Below, piece by piece: positions 1-8,000 of a DNA stretch of 32,756 bases; positions within the stretch are counted from its first letter, which is position 1, and each line of letters begins with the position of its first letter. This stretch comes from an uncultured Lachnospiraceae bacterium. GTDB lineage: Bacteria > Bacillota > Clostridia > Lachnospirales > Lachnospiraceae. Both the position numbers and the translations under genes were made by a program. The stretch lies in the NCBI GenBank assembly GCA_948473115.1, contig CAOKWI010000051.1, forward strand, positions 1 through 32,756. Direction: 5' to 3'. Below the pieces are notes generated by a model that was not told the DNA's origin, ran no database searches, and was given only the letters and a program-made list of their open reading frames with translations.

Positions 1-68
1 TATCCATGCCTTCATTATATCTTATCTATCTTTTTTTGAAAATTGATTTCCGTGTGTCGTAAGGGGCT

Positions 69-77
69 TGTTATAAT
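69..77 (+). promoter_or_regulatory. Extended -10 promoter for the first small gene
   Basis: TG at 69-70 followed by one base and TATAAT at 72-77 makes a consensus extended -10 element. No good -35 box at the usual 16-18 bp spacing is seen, as is common for extended -10 promoters. It lies about 50 nt upstream of the start codon at 129. The rest of 1-128 shows no gene. Confidence 0.5.
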
Positions 78-128
78 TAGAATAGATATCACAAAATCAG
101 TGTACATTTATAGAAAGCAGATGAGCAT

Positions 129-320
129 ATGCCGGGTGTGTCAGATATTGTAAAAGATTCCGTGGTTGAATTTTCCAGGCTGCAAAATTGGATGTTATCT
201 TCCAAAAGGAATAACGATGAGGCGACTTACCAGATGATGTATGACCGATATATTGAATTAAAGGTAATTCTTGCCGCGGCGGGTGTAAACATTACGGAAC
301 TTGGTAAGATTAAAGGATAA
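129..320 (+). CDS. Small unknown protein, 63 aa
   Basis: A short open frame begins with ATG at 129 and ends TAA at 318-320. The product is soluble-looking and mostly helical by composition, with Met/Tyr/Arg-rich stretches in the middle (around QMMYDRYIELK) and no signal peptide or membrane segment. No family is recognised. The Shine-Dalgarno match upstream is weak (GAAAGCAG at roughly 115-122). An extended -10 promoter precedes it and a separate tRNA promoter follows, so it appears monocistronic. The gene is AT-richer than the purine and pyrimidine genes further along. It is called mainly because it is the only frame in a well-formed promoter-to-tRNA interval; it could be non-coding. Confidence 0.55.
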   Translation: MPGVSDIVKDSVVEFSRLQNWMLSSKRNNDEATYQMMYDRYIELKVILAAAGVNITELGKIKG

Positions 321-346
321 TAATTCAACGGATCATAAAAAACTGC

Positions 347-376
347 TTGCTAAAGTGAGGGTGACTGTGTTATAAT
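347..376 (+). promoter_or_regulatory. Promoter of tRNA-Trp
   Basis: -35 TTGCTA (347-352), an 18-bp spacer and -10 TATAAT (371-376), with TGT directly before the -10 (extended -10). The tRNA starts 27 nt downstream of the -10, which fits a short 5' leader removed by RNase P. Confidence 0.8.
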
Positions 377-403
377 AGCTTTCGTCAGTGATGGCGAAGC
401 CAT

Positions 404-474
404 AGGGGAATAGTACAATGGTAGTGCGGCGGTCTCCAAAACCGTTGATGGGAGTTCGATCCTCTCTTCCCCTG
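404..474 (+). tRNA. tRNA-Trp (anticodon CCA)
   Basis: A complete 71-nt cloverleaf can be drawn. The acceptor stem is AGGGGAA/TTCCCCT (404-410 with 467-473) and the D arm is GTAC-AATGGTA-GTGC. The anticodon arm is GCGGT-CTCCAAA-ACCGT with CCA in the loop, the T arm is GGGAG-TTCGATC-CTCTC and the discriminator base is G. The 3' CCA is not encoded. The anticodon reads UGG, so this carries tryptophan. It has its own promoter and terminator and is a single-gene unit. Confidence 0.95.
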
Positions 475-480
475 CGATAG

Positions 481-509
481 GCCTGGAAGCATATGCTTTC
501 AGGCTTTTT
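481..509 (+). terminator. Rho-independent terminator of tRNA-Trp
   Basis: The 10-bp stem GCCTGGAAGC / GCTTTCAGGC (one G-T pair) has an ATAT loop and is followed by TTTTT at 505-509, a few bases after the tRNA 3' end. Confidence 0.9.
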
Positions 510-604
510 AACTAATTGTCAAAAGAGGAACTGTGTTTTGGCAGGGAAGAATGCGAAACACTCCCAAGGTGTTTTACAGGGATGCGTTACAGGAGGCGGT
601 TCAT

Positions 605-1009
605 ATGGAAGAAGTGAATATGGAAGAAAACAATCAGTTGGAGCAGGCGCTGGCCACTCTGCACCAGTTTGTGCTGAACCTGGCAGAACAGGCGGGCGAA
701 AAGCCTGAGTACGGAGAAAAACTGTGGCGGGGCATCAGGGCTTCGGAGGGACTGCTGCAGGAGCTTGCCTATTATCACGATTACCATAATTTCCTTTGCA
801 GATACCAGGTGGCGGGCTATACGCTGGCAGATGTGCTGGTGTGGCAGGTGGATCACTTCAAGCTGTACATGGACCGCCCGGACGAGATGAACCGATACAG
901 GCAGCAGCGGCTGCTTCTGGAGTCCTTTGAGACTATGGTGGAAATGGAGCGCGATCCCGCTCCATTTGTTGAAAAGATGCGGGGGGAGACAGGTACAGAT
1001 ATCCATTGA
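605..1009 (+). CDS. Unknown soluble protein, 134 aa
   Basis: The start at 605 is chosen because AGGAGG (591-596) lies 8 nt upstream; an in-frame ATG at 533 has no such site and is rejected. The product is acidic, rich in Glu, Leu, Tyr and His, and probably all-helical. It has a Tyr/His cluster near residues 55-65 (AYYHDYHNF) and no signal peptide, membrane helix or cysteine pair. No family is recognised and no function is proposed. It follows the tRNA-Trp terminator, so it must have its own promoter or depend on read-through. It converges with the minus-strand cNMP-binding-like gene that ends at 1095. The strong ribosome site and full-length open frame make it a real gene with good probability. 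Confidence 0.75.
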   Translation: MEEVNMEENNQLEQALATLHQFVLNLAEQAGEKPEYGEKLWRGIRASEGLLQELAYYHDYHNFLCRYQVAGYTLADVLVWQVDHFKLYMDRPDEMNRYRQQRLLLESFETMVEMERDPAPFVEKMRGETGTDIH

Positions 1010-1040
1010 CAGAGCAATTTTCAAATACGCTCCAGTGGTC

Positions 1041-1087
1041 ATAAAAAGAGGAAGTACAATGCCGAAGACGGCGCTGTACTTCCTCTT
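1041..1087 (-). terminator. Terminator of the minus-strand cNMP-binding-like gene
   Basis: The 13-bp stem AAGAGGAAGTACA (1046-1058) / TGTACTTCCTCTT (1075-1087) has an inner GCCG-AAGA-CGGC stem-loop. Read on the minus strand it is followed by a run of five T (plus 1043-1047), just past the stop codon at 1095. On the plus strand it lacks a T tail but may still slow polymerase after the 134-aa gene. Confidence 0.8.
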
Positions 1088-1094
1088 GCATATA

Positions 1095-3380
1095 TCAGAT
1101 TTCACCCTTTGTGTAGGCCCGTTCCGCCTCCAGCGTCTGTGGAATTTTAGTGTTGCAGCTGCGAAGCTTCTGCATGAACATATCGATGTGATGCAGCCGC
1201 TGGTTCATTACCACGTTTCGGTGTGCGATCATTTCTGTAAACATGGGATTCTGTTCCAGCGTCTTGCTCAGCTTGGCCGGGAAAGGACAGTAGGTGAGCA
1301 GGATCTTCCGCGCCACCTTGTTCAGTCTGGGGGAACCGGTGCCCTCGAAGAATACCCACACAATATAATCCCTCACAAACATTTCCTTAAAGCTGTTCTT
1401 CGCCCTTTGCAGGCTGTTCTTGATCTTTTCCTTCGCCTCGTTGGTCAGTTCATGGTTCTTTCGGAAGAACTGTACATAATCGAAATATTCGCTGGTCAGG
1501 GAGCGCTCGGACACATCGTTCCAGCGGCTGCCCTGTACACGCTTGCACATCTCCCAGCGGAATTCTCCGGCAAGGCGTACCATGGTGGCATTGATATCTT
1601 CCATGTGGAAGATGGAGAAAAGCATGCGCGCAGGGGAATTGCGCTTTTTGCCTTCGATCTCCTGCCACATCACGCCCCTGACGCCCACATTGGGCAGCAG
1701 GATCACATCGGGCAGGTATTCCAGATGGATCATCTCCTTGCCCATGATGGCCGCGTTCTCAAGGTCAAGGCTTTCACGGTAAAATACGGAGTAATCCACA
1801 CTCTTTATCATTTCCAGGGTCTTACTGATCTGGCTTACCGTCACATAGGATTCCTTCAGATCCTTCATCACATTGTCCGCGGCAAAGAGAGGGCAGAAGG
1901 TGGTGATGCGTCCGGAAGTGATCTTGTTGGCGGACACAAACAGATTATCCATCTCAAACCTGACTTTCAGCAGGGCGTCGTTCTTCATGGCAGTTGCCTG
2001 CGCCTCGGTGAGCTTCCCGGTGGCCTTCTGTTTGTTAATATTGTCAAAGAAATCTTCATCAAACTCATTGCGGCTGGGATTCTTGCGGCCGTCATAGATG
2101 GCGCGCAGCCAGTCGTAAAAGGTAAATACGCCAAATTCGGAGCAATCCCCCATATTGTTTGCCAGATTGTAGAGAATGGTACAGTTGGCGGCTCCGGCCA
2201 GCTCCTCGTCCACATAGCCGAAGTACAGGAACATACGCACCGGAACAGGGACGACGTCCGTCTGCAGGGATCTCTCAAATACGGCGGCGTAAAGCGCATT
2301 AAACTCAGTGGTCAGCTGTCTGCGCAGCCTGCCTGCTTCCTCCTCCGTGGAATTTTTATCCTCCAACGCCCTGTAAGCGATCACATGCTTGCGGAAGGAG
2401 GGCCCGATCTCCAGATCCACGCCGGCAAATCCCAGAATGGTGGTGAGGGAGCCGGAGAGCTCCGACGGGACAGCAGGATTTTCCGTGGCGGGACCTGTTT
2501 CTGTCTCTTTCGGGACGGCGCCTGCCGCTGCGGAGATGCTTTCCCGGAAGCTGCGGATCCTGGGAACTGCCACTTCCCTGTTTACGGAAGAATCCTTTTC
2601 AAATTTATCGATAATCCGTGCGATTGCAGCGTAGAGACTGTCCGCATCCTCGCTGTTCTGGCCGAGCCGGAGATACATGGAGGTCAGCATTTCAAACAGA
2701 TCTTCCCCGGATTCATTGAAATAGAAAGAGGCGATCTGCCTGCGATATTGATACTGCTCCTCCAGGCTTGCATAGATCTGCCGGAAGTCCTGGCTCCCCC
2801 TGAGCAGGATGCCCATGGCCAGGCCGATCTCCTGACACAGATAGCGGCTGGCGTCTCCGGCGTATGCATGCTGCAGCCCCAGATAATAGTCTCCCAGCCA
2901 GGTGTCGGGCGTCTCAGCACCGGGATAGGCGTTCACATCCGACAGATTGAACGCCGGCGGCTGGACGCGGTAACGGTTACAGAGCGTCGTACAGAGGTCA
3001 TAGTCGTTGAGCAGCTCCTGGTGGAGATTGTCACAGACAGCCTCCGCAGGAATGATCTGCCCCATCACCTTATTCAGCTGCCGGAACAGGGACAGCAGGA
3101 TCAGCTTTGCCATCGCCGCGTGGGAGCGCAGCACTTTTTCCAGCGCATCGATGTTGTTCAGAGGATATGTCATAATGGTGATATCCTCCAATGTCACGTA
3201 ATCCACAAAATGCACCTCGGAACATATTTCACATATGCCGATCACATCTCCCTCGGCCAGCGTATAGACGCCGCCGGGATAGGTTGCCTGTACTTTCCCC
3301 TTGGTGATGATGTGCAGAGCGGTTACAGGCTGCCCGCTCGCATAAATCACTTTACCTTTTTCTAAAATACTACCCGCCAT
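1095..3380 (-). CDS. Large protein with N-terminal cyclic-nucleotide-binding-like domain, 761 aa
   Basis: Residues about 1-115 have the shape of a Crp/Fnr-type cNMP-binding beta roll: GKVIYASGQPVTALHIITKG, then GGVYTLAEGDVIGI. The phosphate-binding cassette Arg expected in true cAMP binders is not evident, so ligand binding is uncertain. The remaining ~640 residues have no helix-turn-helix, transmembrane segment or enzyme motif I recognise. They contain a low-complexity Pro/Ala/Glu/Thr linker around residues 270-300 and a long, mostly helical C-terminal region. This is therefore not an ordinary Crp regulator. The gene stands alone on the minus strand, with its own terminator and a TATAAT-like -10 on the minus strand at 3432-3437. 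The start at 3380 opens the beta-roll domain, but the ribosome site is weak. Cytoplasmic; function unknown. Confidence 0.8.
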   Translation of the reverse strand: MAGSILEKGKVIYASGQPVTALHIITKGKVQATYPGGVYTLAEGDVIGICEICSEVHFVDYVTLEDITIMTYPLNNIDALEKVLRSHAAMAKLILLSLFRQLNKVMGQIIPAEAVCDNLHQELLNDYDLCTTLCNRYRVQPPAFNLSDVNAYPGAETPDTWLGDYYLGLQHAYAGDASRYLCQEIGLAMGILLRGSQDFRQIYASLEEQYQYRRQIASFYFNESGEDLFEMLTSMYLRLGQNSEDADSLYAAIARIIDKFEKDSSVNREVAVPRIRSFRESISAAAGAVPKETETGPATENPAVPSELSGSLTTILGFAGVDLEIGPSFRKHVIAYRALEDKNSTEEEAGRLRRQLTTEFNALYAAVFERSLQTDVVPVPVRMFLYFGYVDEELAGAANCTILYNLANNMGDCSEFGVFTFYDWLRAIYDGRKNPSRNEFDEDFFDNINKQKATGKLTEAQATAMKNDALLKVRFEMDNLFVSANKITSGRITTFCPLFAADNVMKDLKESYVTVSQISKTLEMIKSVDYSVFYRESLDLENAAIMGKEMIHLEYLPDVILLPNVGVRGVMWQEIEGKKRNSPARMLFSIFHMEDINATMVRLAGEFRWEMCKRVQGSRWNDVSERSLTSEYFDYVQFFRKNHELTNEAKEKIKNSLQRAKNSFKEMFVRDYIVWVFFEGTGSPRLNKVARKILLTYCPFPAKLSKTLEQNPMFTEMIAHRNVVMNQRLHHIDMFMQKLRSCNTKIPQTLEAERAYTKGEI

Positions 3381-3481
3381 ATCTTTAATCTCATTTCTGC
3401 CGCAGTGCGGCTTTTTCTATTGTCTGAATTCATTATACAACAAACAGGGTGTAATTTTCTACTGTACTTTTAATAAAAATG

Positions 3482-3490
3482 TGATAAAAT
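3482..3490 (+). promoter_or_regulatory. Candidate extended -10 promoter upstream of the folded element
   Basis: TGA followed by TAAAAT fits an extended -10. No convincing -35 box is present. If active, the whole 167-nt folded element would be transcribed as the 5' leader of the gene at 3707. Confidence 0.35.
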
Positions 3491-3516
3491 AAAAATACAT
3501 CTGTGTCAGTTTTTGT

Positions 3517-3683
3517 GTTACAGTTCACGCGTCAGTCTGTTCAGGCTCAAATTTCATGCTCGCATGAAAATTTGAGATGACAGACTGAGGAAGGGAACGC
3601 CGGATCATGAGCAAAAGGAGCCGCGCCAGCGGCGGGGAGTGCCGCAGGCACGGTTTTGCGAATGGCGTTACGTGAACTGTGAC
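3517..3683. repeat. 167-nt structured element with terminal inverted repeats
   Basis: The ends are GTTACAGTTCACG (3517-3529) and CGTGAACTGTGAC (3671-3683), complementary at 12 of 13 positions. Arm 1 is TCAGTCTGT (3532-3540) / ACAGACTGA (3580-3588), enclosing CTCAAATTTCATGC (3546-3559) / GCATGAAAATTTGAG (3562-3576). Arm 2 is AACGCC (3596-3601) / GGCGTT (3664-3669), enclosing GCAAAA (3611-3616) / TTTTGC (3654-3659). Inside that are two hairpins, GCCGC-GCCA-GCGGC (3620-3633) and GTGCC-GCA-GGCAC (3639-3651). The nesting is complete and without conflict. It could be a miniature mobile element, a structured RNA, or both. No target-site duplication is obvious. Confidence 0.75.
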
Positions 3684-3706
3684 AATGAGAAATATTTTAG
3701 AAAGGT

Positions 3707-4189
3707 ATGGTTTACATAAAGATGGAAGAGAATCGGGAGTATATGCAGCAGCTTATGGAGGAATACAAGGAGATGGCAGCCCCTCTGCTGAAATATCTGC
3801 CATGGTTTGAGAAAAACGCCGGGCAGGCGGGCAATTCCTTTTACAAGGGCTCGGAGGTCAGCGAGCAGAGCATTGCGATACCGGTGTATGACGCCAATCT
3901 CATGAACTTTGTCAAAGAAGCGTCCCGTTCAAAGCTGATGGATCGAAACTATCCTTATGTCTATACCAGAAACCGCATCAAGACCCACGATGATGAACGG
4001 AAGGTCATTCAGCGCGCAGGAGTCAGGGAATGGGATCTTCTGAGAGGAATCCTGTCCAAATACGTGCTGGGAGGCAGGACCAAGAGCATGCTGTGGAGCC
4101 AGGGGGTTCAGGAGAATATTTTCTACCTGGTGCTGAAGCAGATGCGTGAGATCATCGAATACTGGGACAAGTCCAATGACAGGGGATAG
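3707..4189 (+). CDS. Unknown protein, 160 aa (weak DUF6508-like pattern)
   Basis: An open frame from 3707 to the TAG at 4187-4189. The C-terminal part (residues about 105-155, with WDLLRGILSKYVLGG and then a Gly-containing turn before a hydrophobic helix) resembles by eye the pattern of DUF6508 proteins; this was not confirmed. Near residues 80-95 there is a basic Tyr/Arg segment. No signal peptide or membrane helix. The start is uncertain: ATG 3707 has its purine-rich stretch too close, and the in-frame ATG at 3722 has it rather far. The gene begins 24 nt after the folded element and is followed after 36 nt by the TetR gene, so the two are probably co-transcribed. Function unknown. Confidence 0.65.
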   Translation: MVYIKMEENREYMQQLMEEYKEMAAPLLKYLPWFEKNAGQAGNSFYKGSEVSEQSIAIPVYDANLMNFVKEASRSKLMDRNYPYVYTRNRIKTHDDERKVIQRAGVREWDLLRGILSKYVLGGRTKSMLWSQGVQENIFYLVLKQMREIIEYWDKSNDRG

Positions 4190-4225
4190 GAGAAGCGGCT
4201 GCTTGGCGGCGGATTGTGAGGATGT

Positions 4226-4813
4226 ATGGGCGAGAAATCAATACAGAAGAGACGATATATTTTGGAGACTGCCAGGAGAGTGTTCGTTGAGAAGGGCTTT
4301 AAGCGGGTTACCATGAAGGATATTGTGGAGGCGTGTGAGATCAGCCGCGGAGGATTGTACCTCTATTTCGAGAGCACAGGCCAGATTTTTCTGGAGGTGC
4401 TGAAGCTGGAGAGCGAGGAGACGGACGACGTGTTCTCCGACAGCATCACGGAGGACGCCACAGCGGCGGATATCCTGATTCTGTTCCTGCAGGAGCAGAA
4501 GAAGGAGCTTCTCCGTAAGAAGGACACCCTGACCCAGGCGATCTATGAATATTATTTCGAAAATCAGCCGGTCAGAAAGGATAATATACTGCGGAAGCAG
4601 TTTGATTCCGCTGTGAAGATCATAGAGAAGCTCATAGAGACAGGGGTGGAAAACGGGGAGTTTTACTGTGAGGACTGTAAGGGAACGGCGCGAAACATCA
4701 TGTTTGTGCTGGAGGGACTGAAAATTTCCGCCCAGACCATAGGCATTACGGCGGACACTGTGGACAGGGAGATCTCTTACATACTGAGATCCCTTGATGT
4801 GGAAGGTGTGTAA
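4226..4813 (+). CDS. TetR/AcrR family transcriptional regulator, 195 aa
   Basis: Residues about 8-55 form the typical TetR DNA-binding domain: ILETARRVFVEKGFKRVTM, then the helix-turn-helix core DIVEACEISRGGLYLYFES. The remainder is a helical ligand-binding and dimerisation domain with no recognisable effector specificity. The length is usual for the family. GAGG about 8 nt before ATG 4226 supports the start. It probably forms a unit with the unknown gene upstream. The nearest downstream gene is purL, separated by 188 nt of structured DNA, so regulation of purL cannot be assumed. TetR proteins usually repress their own or a neighbouring promoter until a small molecule binds. Confidence 0.9.
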   Translation: MGEKSIQKRRYILETARRVFVEKGFKRVTMKDIVEACEISRGGLYLYFESTGQIFLEVLKLESEETDDVFSDSITEDATAADILILFLQEQKKELLRKKDTLTQAIYEYYFENQPVRKDNILRKQFDSAVKIIEKLIETGVENGEFYCEDCKGTARNIMFVLEGLKISAQTIGITADTVDREISYILRSLDVEGV

Positions 4814-4849
4814 AGAAATTCTAAGATACACAAATTGTGAAGGCAATTC

Positions 4850-4941
4850 GAAGAATGCCAAGCGGCCAAGTTCGCTTTGGGCAGGCATTCTTCTCATGGA
4901 ATGCCTGTGCCGATTGAATGCCTGTGCCGACTGCGTCGGCA
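4850..4941 (+). promoter_or_regulatory. Structured purL leader with hairpins and a short direct repeat
   Basis: The inverted repeat GAAGAATGCC (4850-4859) / GGCATTCTTC (4884-4893) encloses AAGCG/CGCTT. It is followed by two direct copies of GAATGCCTGTGCCGA (4899-4913 and 4916-4930) and the hairpin TGCCGA-CTGCG-TCGGCA (4925-4941). No U-run follows the first hairpin, so a simple terminator is unlikely. It does not match the conserved core of the purine riboswitch. It may be a leader regulator or a remnant repeat. Confidence 0.45.
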
Positions 4942-5001
4942 TGGCGGAAGGCGTGAAGAATCAAATTAAAACAGAAACAGATCAATGCCTGGAGGAGCAG
5001 T

Positions 5002-8000
5002 ATGGGAAACGTAAGACGCATTTATGTGGAGAAAAAGGAGCCTTTTGCGGTAAAGGCGAAGGAATTGCATGAGGAACTGAAAAATTATCTGGGAATCAAT
5101 GTGAAGGGGGTGCGGGTATTTATCCGCTATGACGTGGAGAACATCTCCGACGAGGTGTTTGCCAAAGCGTGCAGAACCGTTTTTTCCGAGCCTCCCGTGG
5201 ACGACCTGTATGAGGAGGGCATCGAGATACCGGCGGACGGCAGGGTGTTTTCCGTGGAATTTCTGCCCGGCCAGTTCGACCAGAGGGCGGATTCCGCCGT
5301 GCAGTGTGTGCAGTTCCTGAAGGAATCGGAGGAGCCGGTGATCAGGACGGCGGTCACCTACATGATCCTGGGGGGTATCACAGAGGAGGAATTTGACCGG
5401 ATTAAGGCATATTGTATCAACCCCGTGGACTCCAGGGAGACAGGGATGGAGAAGCCGGACACGCTGATAACGGCATTCGAAGATCCAGCTGACGTGAAAA
5501 TCCTGGAGGGCTTTGCACAGATGAAGGAGAAAGACCTTCTGACGCTCTATGACTCCCTTTCCCTGGCCATGACATTTAAGGATTTTTTACATATCCAGAA
5601 GTATTTCAGGGAGGACGAGAAGAGGAACCCTTCCATGACGGAGATACGGGTGCTGGATACCTACTGGTCCGACCACTGCCGCCACACCACTTTCTCCACG
5701 GAGCTGACGGAGGTGGAGTTCGGGGAGGGCTATTACCGCTCACCCATTGAGACCACCTATCAGAGCTACCTGGACACCAGGGAAGAGATTTTCGCGGGCA
5801 GGAAGGATAAATTTGTATGCCTGATGGATCTGGCCCTGATGGCCATGCGGAAATTGAAAAAGGACGGAAAGCTTTCGGACATGGAGGAATCCGACGAGAT
5901 CAACGCCTGCTCCGTGGTGGTGCCTGTGGAGATGGACTACGGCGACCACAGGGAAACAGAGGAGTGGCTGGTGTTCTTTAAGAATGAGACCCACAACCAT
6001 CCCACCGAGATAGAGCCCTTCGGCGGTGCGGCTACCTGTCTGGGCGGCGCCATCCGGGATCCCCTCTCCGGCAGGGGCTATGTCTATCAGGCAATGCGCG
6101 TCACGGGTGCGGCGGATCCCACGGTGCCTGTGGCGGATACTTTAAAGGGAAAGCTTTCCCAGAAGAAGCTGGTGCGGGGTGCGGCCAGCGGCTATTCCTC
6201 CTACGGAAACCAAATCGGCCTTGCCACAGGCTTTGTGAAGGAGATCTACCATCCCGATTACGTGGCTAAGAGGATGGAGATCGGCGCGGTCATGGGGGCA
6301 GCCCCCAGAAAGAATGTGATCCGTGAGACCTCCGATCCGGGAGATATCATCATCCTGCTGGGAGGACGCACGGGACGTGACGGCTGCGGCGGCGCAACCG
6401 GATCCTCCAAGGTACATACGGAGCAGTCCATTGAGACCTGCGGCGCGGAAGTGCAGAAGGGCAATGCCCCTACAGAGCGGAAGATCCAGAGATTATTCCG
6501 CCGTGAGGAAGTAAGCCGCATCATTAAAAAGTGTAACGATTTCGGCGCAGGCGGCGTGTCTGTGGCAATCGGGGAATTGGCGGACGGCCTGACCGTGGAT
6601 CTGGACAAAGTGCCTAAGAAGTATGCCGGCCTGGACGGTACGGAGCTGGCCATCTCCGAGTCCCAGGAACGTATGGCAGTGGTGGTGGATCCGAAAGACG
6701 TAGAAAAATTTTTAGGGTATGCCGCGGAGGAGAACCTGGAGGCGGTGGCGGTGGCAGTTGTCACAGAGGAGCCCCGCCTGATCCTGAACTGGAGGGGAAA
6801 GACCATTGTGAACCTGAAGAGGGCTTTTCTGGACACCAACGGCGCCCATCAGGAAACAACCGTGAAGGTGGATATTCCCGACGAGAAGGAGAATTATTTT
6901 GAACAGTACGCGGTGCCCGCGGCGGGTGGGAAGCTGGAGGCAGGAAAAGTAAAGGAGGCCTGGCTGACGCTGCTGAACGATCTGAATGTGTGTTCACAGA
7001 AAGGGCTTGTGGAGATGTTCGATGCCTCCATCGGCGCGGGAAGCGTCTTCATGCCTTACGGCGGAAAGTACCAGCTGACGGAGACCCAGACCATGGTGGC
7101 AAAGCTGCCCGTGCTCCGGGGGAGGACGGATACCGTGACCATGATGAGCTACGGCTTTGACCCCTGCCTCTCCTCCTGGAGCCCTTATCACGGTGCGGTC
7201 TATGCAGTGACGGAGTCCATGGCGAAGATCGTGGCCTCCGGCGGAGACTTTGAGAAGATACGGTTTACCTTCCAGGAATATTTCCGCAGGATGACCGGTG
7301 ACCCCAGCCGTTGGAGCCAGCCCTTCGCGGCGCTGCTGGGAGCCTATGACGCCCAGATGGGCTTCGGGCTGCCGTCTATCGGCGGCAAGGACAGCATGTC
7401 CGGAACCTTCAATGACATCGACGTTCCGCCTACCCTGGTTTCCTTTGCGGTGGATATTGCGAAAGCGGGCGATATCATCACCCCTGAATTGAAAAAGCCG
7501 GGGAACATCCTGGTACGCTTTAAGATGGAAAAAGATGATTTCGACATTCCCATGTATGAGGACGTTGCGGAGCTGTACCGCTTTATCAGCCATCTGATCC
7601 GGGAGAAGATGGTGGTATCCGCCTATGCGCTGGATGCAAAGGGTGCGGCGGCAGCATTGTCCAAAATGGCCTTCGGCAATAAGCTGGGTGTGGAGATCAG
7701 GGACGGGGTTTCCGCGGACACGCTCTTCGAGAACGCGCTGGGTGACATTCTGGTGGAGGTGCTCCCGGAGAAGCTTTCCGTATTGACGTCCTCGGAGCAT
7801 AACGTAAAAGTGATCGGTACGGTGACGGAGGAGCCCGCATTCGTGTATGGGGATGTGCGGATCACCCTGGAGGAGGCTCTCGCTTCCTGGACTTCCAGGC
7901 TGGAGAAGGTATTTCCCACCAGGGCGGCCAGGGATACCGCCCCTGTGGAGAGCAGGCTGTATCAGGCTGACAGCGTCTATGTCTGCAGGAACAGGGTGGC

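Larger units (their letters stand above)
3381..3706. other. Intergenic region holding divergent promoters and a folded repeat element
   Basis: No protein gene is seen in these 326 nt. The left part holds -10-like sequences for both directions: ATTATA at 3432-3437 (minus) and TGATAAAAT at 3482-3490 (plus). The right half is almost entirely the structured element described at 3517-3683. Confidence 0.6.

Noticed and set aside
927..3365. Long plus-strand open frame (812 codons) opposite the cNMP-binding-like gene
   Set aside because: It is the mirror of the minus-strand gene; its composition (many His, Gln, Gly) is that of a shadow frame, it has no ribosome site, and the minus strand has a recognisable domain and terminator.
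4814..5001. Purine riboswitch before purL
   Set aside because: The conserved core loops of the guanine/adenine aptamer are not present.
4794..5072. Open frame of 92 codons between the TetR gene and purL
   Set aside because: It overlaps both neighbours, runs through the structured leader and has no family resemblance.
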